Made by a program: the position numbers and the translations under genes
The notes under the pieces: generated by a model
Database searches by the model: none
Seen by the model: the letters and a program-made list of their open reading frames with translations, nothing else
Told to the model about the DNA's origin: nothing
NCBI RefSeq assembly: GCF_910592395.1
Contig: NC_088312.1
Coordinates: 5,022,001 to 5,086,000, forward strand
Length of the DNA: 64,000 nucleotides
Source of the DNA: Lineus longissimus
Lineage: Eukaryota; Nemertea; Pilidiophora; Heteronemertea; Lineidae
Direction of reading: 5' to 3'
Shown here: positions 24,089-32,442 of the stretch, in pieces
Position numbering within the stretch: the first letter of the stretch is position 1
Layout of the letters: every line of letters begins with the position of its first letter

Positions 24089-25189
24089 TATGGGCCGTGA
24101 AAACCGCAAAAAAGCGGTCGTGCCTCAGATAGACGTTCACATGTTTTTGTGAAAGAGGACGTCGGAAAACGCGGTCGTATAAAAAACAGACGTTGGGTGG
24201 CGCTCGCGCAAACTTCCCTCACATGTTTTTGTGAAAGTGGACGTCGAAGAACGCGGTCGTATAAAAAAACAGACGTTTGGTGGCGCTCAAGACGGGTCAT
24301 CCTATTTAGCGTCCAGTGGCGACCAGTGGCGTCCAACGCGAAATAATAGGGTGTGTATGGTTAAAAATGTTTTCAAGCTCCTAAAACACTTTCAATAAAC
24401 AAGATTTAGAAGTTTGGTGGACTTTGCAAACCTAGTTTTTGAATAATCATCACCAGAAAACGATGTGACGTTGGGTGGCGCTCGCGCAAACTTCCCTCAC
24501 ATGTTTTTGTGAAAGTGGACGTCGAAGAACGCGGTCGTATAAAAAAACAGACGTTTGGTGGCACTCGAGACGGGTCATCCCATTTAGCGTCCAGTGGCGA
24601 CCAGTGGCGTCCAACGCGAAATAATAGGGTGTGTATGGTTAAAAATGTTTTCAAGCTCCTGAAACACTTTCAATAAACAAGATTTAGAAGTTTGGTGGAG
24701 TTTGCAAACCTAGTTTTTGAATAATCATCACCAGAAAACGATCTTAGTATGCCAACCTGATGCCAGATCCCGATTCCGCTTTTTCTATAAACCCAAGGAA
24801 CGGCAGCTAAAACAAACATGGCGTCCAGTACTTTTGCTGGACGCATCGTTTTCTGGTGATAATTATTCAAAAACTAGGTTTGCAAACTCCACCAAATTTC
24901 TAAATCTTGTTTATTGAAAGTGTTTTAGGAGCTTGAAAACATTTTTAACCATATACACCCTATCATTTCGCGTTGGACGCCACTGGTCGCCACTGGACGC
25001 TAAATAGGATGACCCGTCTCGAGCGCCACCCAACGTCTGTTTTTTACAAAAACATGTGAGGGAAGTTTGCGCGAGCGCCACCCGTCTGTTTTTTTATACG
25101 ACTGCGTTCTCCGACGTCCTCTTTCACAAAAACATGTGAAGACGTCTATTTGAGGCACGACCGCTTTTTTGCGGTTTTCACGGCCCATA
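24089..25189. mobile_element. 1.1-kb foldback (long-TIR) transposon
   Basis: The arms at 24089 to about 24460 and about 24840 to 25189 are long imperfect inverted repeats beginning TATGGGCCGTGAAAACCGC. They are flanked by a 6-bp direct repeat TGATAC (24083-24088 and 25190-25195). Between them, about 277 bp of the left arm (from about 24191) is repeated in direct orientation (from about 24468), so three arm-like copies are present. Short ORFs on both strands are translations of the repeat itself and show no transposase motif, so it is non-autonomous. It lies between two LRIF1-like genes. Confidence 0.85.
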
Positions 25190-25494
25190 TGATACTGGCT
25201 CTTCCTGACATATTTGCTCCGTAGGGCAGTAAACGGTGCTCATCTGTTACTAAGCAACCGTTACCAATGGCGAGGCTTGGAAATTGTGGTCAGTGATTGC
25301 GACTGGTTGGACCGAGCAATTAGCTACTGACCTACATGTACTCGTGAAGGCTTAATGGAATCGCCACCCTAGTGGGTAATTGATGTAGCCCTTACTTACA
25401 CTCCTGATTTTTTTTCACTACTGTTCCCGAGTTATACCGCAAATATGTGTCAAAAATTCAGCAAGAACAGTAAGTTTCAACATGAAGAACAGAT

Positions 25495-25500
25495 TTTATT
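25495..25500 (-). terminator. Poly(A) signal AATAAA of paralogue 2
   Basis: TTTATT on the plus strand is AATAAA on the minus strand, about 400 bases beyond the TGA of the gene at 25906. It is the first canonical signal downstream and gives a reasonable 3' UTR length. Confidence 0.5.
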
Positions 25501-25905
25501 ACTAATTCCATAATTTCAACCAACAATTCAGAAAAGTATAAACAGATCAGCATGCAAGCTTAATAAATGTTCTGGCAGCATGCAAAGAACAAGTATAAAC
25601 AGGAACGGATAGAGTAACGTAGAATGAACATATATCAGTACAGGCTCTATATGCGGGCATAACGGCACCGAACCTTTGTGACGTGCAGAATTTCTTGTCC
25701 TGAAACTAGCCCAAAAATAGACCCTGCGAGGCTTTTACGTGAAAAGCGCGAAGGATGTTAATACAAGAGTGAATTGAATCATCAATCACTGGCCATCAAT
25801 AAAGTGACCCCTTTACCCTACTTAGCTTCCGAGTCCCCAACTGTAGGCTATGTGGAATAAGGCTACAGCTTGCTCGATCTAATTACGGGCCAACATGTAC
25901 CAATT

Positions 25906-28900
25906 TCAAAGATCATCGAAATCTTCCATGAGTCGTACCGTGGCCATTGGGTCGATTTGGCGCGACATAAGTATCTTTTCCTCTGTGCATCTCAGGAGTT
26001 CTCTCAGGCGTCGTATCTTTTGTTCTCGGTCTTCAACGGTATTTGTAGGGAAGCGGATCTCGTGAGTGGTGGTAGGACAGGCTTCCATTGTTGCATGATC
26101 AACTTTTGTAAGATTCTCATTGATATCGACGGGGATTTCCATACCATCGTCTTTGCTGCTCCCTTCATCAGTGATATTGGCGTCGAATTCAGAAGACCTC
26201 CGACCATGTTTCCCTGCAGAAGTAGGCATATGATATGCCGTACACAGAACATCGGAATCTCCTCGAGCAATGGTTCCCCAATGTTCGTAGAGCCCATCTG
26301 CTAATTGACCCGCACTTTCTTGGGTTTTCGGTGTTTCATTTTTGATAGTATTCTCTCTAATGTCAATGGTGATTTCCTCCTTGACAGTCATTGGGCGGTT
26401 CTCCCCTGCGGAAGGATATGATGTCGAATGACTGTAAGTATTGTTTACACCTTGGTCCCCTGTGTTATCAGGGGCGTCATCGGTCGCTGGTTCGGGTTTC
26501 ATCACAAATTTACCACTTGCCTGTTCCTGTGATAAAGCTTTTTCCCCACCATTTTCGACGGTTTCTGACGCCTCTTGCTTCAGAACTGAATTTCTTTCGA
26601 TCGGTAACAGGTTTTCTGCAACCGTGGTTGCATGGTCCTGCATAAGTGTGAGTCTCTGTTTTCCAATATGGGCTTCTTCGATTTTCAGAAGAAATTTCTT
26701 GCAAGTGTCACAATCTGGGTTGGTTCTGATTCTGAATCCAGTTGGAACAATGTCAATCTTCGGCTGGCAATCCGATGATTTCGATTTTGCATCGCTATCC
26801 CCAGGATCTTGCCTACACGCAGATTCACTCCACGTGCAACTGAGTGCTGCTACCGACGGCTTAGAACAACAGTCATCATTTGTTGCTGTCCTTGGACAAA
26901 TACGAATAGGTATGTGGTATCGCTCATCGAATTCTTTGGCTTTACCCATTCGAATCGGAGAACACATCATGGTGCTGACAGCGACATTGCAATCATCTGC
27001 ATCACTTGACTTTCCTTGATGAGATTTTGAAGTATTACGCTCACGAGCAACTGTTTCGGGTAAAGAAGAGTATTTCTCGTTTGACAAGATTGACGCATTC
27101 TGAACGCTCTTTGCTGTAATATTCTCCTTTTCATCTACAGTCATGACAGTTGTTGTGCTGATAATAGGAACTCCTTCATTCGCTAATTTGCACTTGGCAA
27201 GAACTTGTGCGTTTTTAATGGCTAATGTCTCTTCACCGTATTCAACTGCTGAAGAGATGGGCGGATACCTGACTTGGGTCTTGTGAGTGTCCGGAATCTT
27301 CGCTAGACATGCTAGAGCAGCCGAGTTCTTGTTCTCTTCTGGTAAAGGCAGAACGTACGCCTTATCATCGATGGTTGAGAAGAAGTACATCTGGTCACTT
27401 GACCGAAGCATAAGGTAGTCGGACTGCCCTTCGGGATCTAACTGTGGCGTTATATTCTCCACGCGCTGGTTATTAACTGAGAACTCGCCAGCCGAGTTCA
27501 TGTCTACGTTCTTGTTTGGAACGGATGTGTTCCAACTTCCCTTCCAGGAACCTTTAGATTCTTCTCTGTCACTTAGACGCAGCTTCTTATTTCCAACTCC
27601 CATGGCAGTACTTTTAGGTTTGGTATTACCGACTCTGGTAACTCTTCCTCCATGAATAATGAAGTTGACGCCTGGGGTATCCTCAATCACCCTAACGTCT
27701 TCTAACTTCCGTCCCTTAGATTGCTGATCAGACTGTGGCATAGACCGAACAACGTTCTCATTATAACAGAACAGAACAGAACCAAACTCCACACCACTAC
27801 GATCAGTGGGTGCCTGCTTCATTCCCCTTCCCTGCTTTGGACAATTCGTCTGTTTCAAAATGAAGTCAGTCAACACTTTCCCGTTTGCATTTGACTGGAT
27901 CCTTCCAAATGCGTCCAAGTGAGAGCGCTTTATTGGGTCTTTGTTGGAATCCTTCGGAGCCAGTACCGTAAGGGCTGATGAGAAATCTTGAAGTGCTACT
28001 TGCTCGTCCTGGCCACAAGGACTACTTGGTGTGTCTTGATAGTTCGGCAAAGCTTTGTTTTCATTTTCAAGCATTCCTGAGTCTTTGCCATTGGCTTCAT
28101 TGTTTGACCATGAGAAACTGGCGTCGGTTTCGCTGCATTCCGTTGTGAGATCTATAACATTTGCTTCAGAGCTTCCTTGTCCCACAGCCTTCAATCTACT
28201 GACGACCTGCTCCAGTTTTCCGCAACATTTCATCCTGTGTTTTATGTGATTTGGTATTGGGTCTTCGTGAGCTTGTTCCATTGTGAGAAGGCCCGTGTCA
28301 CCAGTTACTATCACCTCAGACTCCGTGAAGCCTGATTTCTCTTCCTGTTGCTCGCCTCGAAGTGTTTTGGCATGTGTGCCAGGATACGACGTCAGGTACT
28401 CCTGTACGTTTGGACGGGGATATGTGGCGTTGCTGCTTTGGGATTCAGGCCTGTCTGATTCTTGGTGCACTGCATTCAGGTTGTCCAACGATGTCCTCTT
28501 TATTAGAGTCGCTTTGTTACTTCCACTGAAGAATATTATTGTGTTCGGTCCTCTCGCTTCTTCTTGTCGAATTACTTGCGTGTGCCCATGACGGGATTCA
28601 AGGCACGCAGAGGCTGGTCTATCAGGCTGAGTAACTTTTGATTCTTGATCTGGTTTTAAGTTGCTGCGCGCATCATACTCGATCAGTCTGTGTTTTAATT
28701 TTCGTGTCTTTATAGCTGTATGTATCAAATTGGAATGGATGGCAGAAGTCTGCGTTTCAGGCTTTGCAGCTTTATGGGCTTGGTTGTGTTTCAGGTTGTT
28801 GAACGCGGTGCGTTTCAATTCATCTGTGTTTTCTGTTTCGGTGAAACTTTTCTGAAGAGCATGTGTGCACTCATGGCTGGCAGAAGTCTGTGTTTCTGGC

Positions 28901-30720
28901 TTCGTCGCTCTGGAAGTTGTTACTGTGCATGCCTGGTTCATCGAATTGTGGCTGGCAACATACTTGATTAATTTGCGTCTTAATTCACCTGTGCTCTTGG
29001 CGGTTAGTCTTTGAGTCAACTTTCTAGAACAGGTCTGTGTTTTAGACTTGTCAGCTTTGAACACCTCAAGATTTTGTTTGAGATTGCTGAGCACTTTGCA
29101 TTTCAAATTAGCTGTGTTTTTTGTTTCTGTGAACTTGTATTTCGGAGTTTCCTTTCGAACCACCTGTGTGCACTCATTGCTGACTGAGGTTTGATTCTGT
29201 TGCGAATTACTGTGAACTACATTCTCGATTAATTTGCGACATGCATCTTCTGTGTTCTTCTCTGTGATTGGGAAACTAGAATTTGAACATTTCTTCCAAA
29301 GCAATTGTGAACGCCTACTCGTATGGCTGGCAGTAGTCGGAGTTTTAGACTTGGTACCGGAAGCTCCGGTTATTTGGTCTTGCTTGACACTGCTCTGGGC
29401 AACAGCTTTGATTAGCCTGCGTTTCAATTCATCTTTCTTCTTGGCTGTGACGATGAAACTGGAATTTGGAGTGACTTGATTGAAGTCCTGGATGGCGGAG
29501 GTCTTACAAGTTTCAGGTATGGTAGATTTGTAGTTTGTTTTCAGACTGTGCTGTGCAGCAAACTCGACTGATTTTCCTATTGCGCTGGAGTCCTTCGAGT
29601 CTGCTCTTGTTTGTAGCCGAGTAGATTCCTTTTTCTCAAATCTCTGTGTGACATCATCGTCATCTACTTTCCTGACTCCACTTCTCTTTGCATTAATGTT
29701 ACATTTTATGGTGGCCGACTTTCTCCCCTTCACCGCAATTTGTTTGAGTTTGGACGGAACAAGCCTTGTTTTCGTAGCGATAGGCCTACCCGGACTACGA
29801 CACAAACCCTCCCCATAAACATGCTCACAAACGTCAAAAACATTATCCGGAGAATCTATCGGTACGTATTGTTTAGATGATTTGAGATTAGCTAAATTAC
29901 ACGCTGATTTGATGGTAGATTTATGAAAGCTGTCGACTTTTTCGGGGGTCACAGGCCCACAAAACACAAATGACTCAGGAATCCCTGCGTCAGAATCATT
30001 CTCAAGTCCGAATAGGGTTCGTTTTGCAACTAGATGTCCACCAAACGGCACACTAGGACGAGGACAACTGGCCAACTGCACTTCACTGTCATTTGCTGAG
30101 AAGCCTTTGAATATCTCCTTGGATTGTTGTCCAAAGGTGGTCGAGTTGCAGCTTCGTTCTCCGTAAGTCTCAAATCGTTCGTAACGTGGATTTGCGTACG
30201 GAAGTCCTGGTTGGGAATCACATGAGGAGTGGGTATTATCTAGTGGAATCACAAGACCAAAGTTTGAAGATTTGTTGTGATGGGATGGATTGCCCAATTG
30301 GAACTGAGCAAAGTCTTGCATTTCCTGGTTATAATTGTAACGATGTGCACCAGTGTAATAGCCCGACTCGCCTTTCGACCGCCTATGCGGAAATTCAACT
30401 ATCGGGTTGCCCTGGACATGTTGAGGCCCAGGTCCGGAGTAATATTCCATGGAGACATTTTCATTTCGAGGTTCAGATGAATATATTACAGCCGTCGTCT
30501 GTTGTCCGCGTGGATGCTCGGAATAACCGACGTACGCTTGCGGCACCGTCTGCCAACTGCGATCAGGCTCGCCTGACGCACACTGCTGGGTTTCTCGACC
30601 AGTTTCCATTATTTCTGGGAGGACATAGGATTGCACCTGGCCGCCATCAAACATCTCAACATGTTGGTAGTACCGGACTTGTTCTGTATCCCCATTGGCT
30701 GACCGTATCTTCTCATTCAT
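25906..30720 (-). CDS. LRIF1-like nuclear protein, paralogue 2 (1604 aa, single coding exon)
   Basis: An acceptor (CCTGTTTCAG|A) ends at 30722 and an ATG follows at 30720, so the coding part appears to be one exon ending in TGA at 25908-25906. An upstream in-frame extension to 30768 would run through the acceptor, so I reject it. Residues 17-37 carry the family block (YYQHVEMFDGGQVQSYVLP). Residues about 415-740 are seven degenerate repeats of about 45 residues built on TxKxxxELKRRLI...SN...Q. Residues about 1098-1130 are the second block (YLMLRSS...KAYVLP). SUMO-type motifs (LKQE, MKPE, VKEE) lie in the last 250 residues, with a CxxC (DCDTC) just before them. The C-terminus is a charged helix (QKIRRLRELLRCTEEK) ending FDDL, nearly the ending of paralogue 1. 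The remainder is hydrophilic, probably disordered. A nuclear chromatin role by resemblance to LRIF1 is inferred. Confidence 0.85.
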   Translation of the reverse strand: MNEKIRSANGDTEQVRYYQHVEMFDGGQVQSYVLPEIMETGRETQQCASGEPDRSWQTVPQAYVGYSEHPRGQQTTAVIYSSEPRNENVSMEYYSGPGPQHVQGNPIVEFPHRRSKGESGYYTGAHRYNYNQEMQDFAQFQLGNPSHHNKSSNFGLVIPLDNTHSSCDSQPGLPYANPRYERFETYGERSCNSTTFGQQSKEIFKGFSANDSEVQLASCPRPSVPFGGHLVAKRTLFGLENDSDAGIPESFVFCGPVTPEKVDSFHKSTIKSACNLANLKSSKQYVPIDSPDNVFDVCEHVYGEGLCRSPGRPIATKTRLVPSKLKQIAVKGRKSATIKCNINAKRSGVRKVDDDDVTQRFEKKESTRLQTRADSKDSSAIGKSVEFAAQHSLKTNYKSTIPETCKTSAIQDFNQVTPNSSFIVTAKKKDELKRRLIKAVAQSSVKQDQITGASGTKSKTPTTASHTSRRSQLLWKKCSNSSFPITEKNTEDACRKLIENVVHSNSQQNQTSVSNECTQVVRKETPKYKFTETKNTANLKCKVLSNLKQNLEVFKADKSKTQTCSRKLTQRLTAKSTGELRRKLIKYVASHNSMNQACTVTTSRATKPETQTSASHECTHALQKSFTETENTDELKRTAFNNLKHNQAHKAAKPETQTSAIHSNLIHTAIKTRKLKHRLIEYDARSNLKPDQESKVTQPDRPASACLESRHGHTQVIRQEEARGPNTIIFFSGSNKATLIKRTSLDNLNAVHQESDRPESQSSNATYPRPNVQEYLTSYPGTHAKTLRGEQQEEKSGFTESEVIVTGDTGLLTMEQAHEDPIPNHIKHRMKCCGKLEQVVSRLKAVGQGSSEANVIDLTTECSETDASFSWSNNEANGKDSGMLENENKALPNYQDTPSSPCGQDEQVALQDFSSALTVLAPKDSNKDPIKRSHLDAFGRIQSNANGKVLTDFILKQTNCPKQGRGMKQAPTDRSGVEFGSVLFCYNENVVRSMPQSDQQSKGRKLEDVRVIEDTPGVNFIIHGGRVTRVGNTKPKSTAMGVGNKKLRLSDREESKGSWKGSWNTSVPNKNVDMNSAGEFSVNNQRVENITPQLDPEGQSDYLMLRSSDQMYFFSTIDDKAYVLPLPEENKNSAALACLAKIPDTHKTQVRYPPISSAVEYGEETLAIKNAQVLAKCKLANEGVPIISTTTVMTVDEKENITAKSVQNASILSNEKYSSLPETVARERNTSKSHQGKSSDADDCNVAVSTMMCSPIRMGKAKEFDERYHIPIRICPRTATNDDCCSKPSVAALSCTWSESACRQDPGDSDAKSKSSDCQPKIDIVPTGFRIRTNPDCDTCKKFLLKIEEAHIGKQRLTLMQDHATTVAENLLPIERNSVLKQEASETVENGGEKALSQEQASGKFVMKPEPATDDAPDNTGDQGVNNTYSHSTSYPSAGENRPMTVKEEITIDIRENTIKNETPKTQESAGQLADGLYEHWGTIARGDSDVLCTAYHMPTSAGKHGRRSSEFDANITDEGSSKDDGMEIPVDINENLTKVDHATMEACPTTTHEIRFPTNTVEDREQKIRRLRELLRCTEEKILMSRQIDPMATVRLMEDFDDL
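28490..29470 (-). repeat. Seven coding repeats of about 45 aa in paralogue 2
   Basis: Copies begin at protein motifs such as TAKKKDELKRRLI, TEKNTEDACRKLI, TETKNTANLKCKV, TAKSTGELRRKLI, TETENTDELKRTA, TAIKTRKLKHRLI and SGSNKATLIKRTS. Each is followed by a polar segment that often contains KPETQTSA. Long (RRLIKAVA) and short (NNLKHN) forms partly alternate. They probably arose by internal tandem duplication. Confidence 0.65.
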
Positions 30721-30945
30721 TCTGAAACAGGATGATAAAATAAGATATCTACGATTATTATCTACCAATATTTTTTAGATTTTCTCACATGCAGATGAAT
30801 AATGTCTTCGGCTGTGATGCTAGATGGAGTGGAATAGGATAAGACGTAATAATAGTCGACGTCAGACACAACGACAGAAGATGACGCTGTGGTTTCGCAA
30901 TGATCGAGCAACTGTCGTATCGGGAGTCTTTCAGTCTCAGACAAT
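30721..30945 (-). other. Putative first intron, 5' UTR and promoter of paralogue 2
   Basis: The coding exon is preceded by a polypyrimidine tract and acceptor, so a 5' exon must lie to the right. An open frame at 30944-30762 cannot be joined in frame to the coding exon, so I treat it as non-coding leader sequence at best. Confidence 0.4.
30856..30864 (-). promoter_or_regulatory. CRE-like site (TGACGTCGA on the minus strand)
   Basis: TCGACGTCA on the plus strand, 136 bases upstream of the ATG of paralogue 2. It is the same core as the site near 23391 upstream of paralogue 1. Confidence 0.35.
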
Positions 30946-32187
30946 TATTTAGACGGATATCTGGTGGTTTTTTTTAAGCTTAAACAGGACAATATCAAAG
31001 AAATCACGATGGTAGTGTTGTGATAGTGCTACAATGCAACATCCCTGTATAGGGGCAGTTCTGTGATGAGTCGGAAAAGCAACCAAAAGAACCAAAAAGG
31101 TGCATGAATTCCGGGGATTCTTGAGACTGACTGCTTTGACTTGCTAGACTCTCCTGGGCCTATTTAATGTTGAAGGCACAGAACGGTATAAGTGATATTC
31201 AAAGGGGCTGGGGATATTGGATATTGCGCTATATGTAGACTTACGCCATTGGGTTTGATACGGTGGTATAGTTGTCAATTGGTGCTTGTGGGTAACAGAG
31301 CCCAATTGGTTGAATGTCTGCTCTTGCTGCTTCTGTTTTAATTGGGCGTACAGCCAAGACTGGGAGTTTTTCACCATCTCTACTGCTGACAAGAGTTGTC
31401 AGGGGCATCTTTGGATTAGAGGAATTCGAACCTCACTGAAAACGATGGACAGGAGAGGTAATACAAAACTACCGGCGGAGACGTCGCATGGATAGCCTTG
31501 GTCTACAGCTACAGACTAGCAAAATATCCCAGTATTGGTTATGATCTCTTGGGTCAACCCATGAGGGTCAAATTATCTAAATGTCTCTGGTTCGAACAAA
31601 ACCCCTAGAAGTGACCTGTCTAAGCTAAAACAACGGTATTTGAGAGTAATGTTGTCGTCGTACAACCCCTGGCAATCACACTGTTTGATCACATCTCCTT
31701 GTGACATTATCTCTGGTTTGATCAAAACGTACTGATAGTGTACTGATACTGATGCCTTGGCGGTACAACCCCTTCCAATGACACTGTCTCTGTTTTGGCC
31801 AGATCTCCCAGTTGTGACATTGTCTCCGGTTCAATTATACTGTTTTGGCTACCGGCCTGAAAGTAATGTCTTGGCTGACTACAACCCCTGTCTGTCACGC
31901 TGTCCCTGCTTTGGTCGAATGTCGTAGTTGTGACTTTGTCTCTCGTTCGATCAAATCTGCTGGTGCTCAGTGCACTTTCTCTGTCGTCTGTGCACTGTAG
32001 ACTTTCGCAACTCCTGCTGGCATGCTTGGTGGTCACTTCAGCCCCACTCTGAACTTGGCCCTGGTTTAGGTCTGGATGTGCGAATGGAAGCGAGCCACAA
32101 AAACTGACACGGGGAAGTATCATTCAAAACAATAATGGGGAAATTCTCAAACTATCAAATTTATTCAAGAAATAATACGATATTAAT
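30946..32187. other. Intergenic region with unassigned minus-strand reading frames
   Basis: A 133-codon minus-strand frame (32123-31722) is polar and internally repetitive. Degenerate repeats of about 135 bp (three copies, each with an ACAACCCCT word, about 31660-31960) underlie it. A second frame (31393-31246) ends at a strong GTAAGT donor. Neither joins in frame to paralogue 2 and neither resembles a protein I know. Confidence 0.35.
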
Positions 32188-32442
32188 GAACCTTACAAAA
32201 GCACTATTACAGTGGTCACATCGTAGGTAACATAGAGTGAACCTTACAATAGCACTATTACAGTGGTCACATCGTAGGTATCATAGAGTGAACCTTACAA
32301 TAGCACTATTACAGTGGTCACATCGTAGGTAACATAGAGTGAACCTTACAATAGCACTATTACAGTGGTCACATCGTAGGTAACATAGAGTGAACCTTAC
32401 AATAGCACTATTACAGTGGTCACATCGTAGGTATCATAGAGT
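32188..32442. repeat. Minisatellite, 51-bp unit x 5
   Basis: Five head-to-tail copies start at 32188, 32239, 32290, 32341 and 32392. The unit begins GAACCTTACAATAGCACTAT and ends CATAGAGT. Copies differ at only one or two positions, so the expansion is recent. The unit length is a multiple of 3 but I see no coding frame. Confidence 0.95.

Larger units (their letters stand above)
22183..25494. other. Region between paralogues 1 and 2: promoter side and transposons
   Basis: This region should hold the 5' end of paralogue 1, but I could not recognise its first exon. A CRE-like site (23391-23398) in a CpG-containing segment near 23340-23480 is a plausible promoter. Two transposons (22923-23105 and 24089-25189) and a G19 run (23951-23969) account for much of the rest. 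Confidence 0.5.

Noticed and set aside
24088-25188. Several 60-80 codon ORFs inside the foldback element
   Set aside because: They are translations of the inverted repeat on both strands and resemble each other for that reason; no transposase motif.
30762-30944. 60-codon frame just upstream of paralogue 2 as its first coding exon
   Set aside because: Joining it to the 30721 acceptor gives an immediate stop (AAT GAA TGA), so it cannot be coding for that gene as read.
31405-31430. tRNA-like T-arm on the minus strand (GAGGTTCGAATTCCTC)
   Set aside because: No matching acceptor stem, A box or anticodon arm at the right distance.
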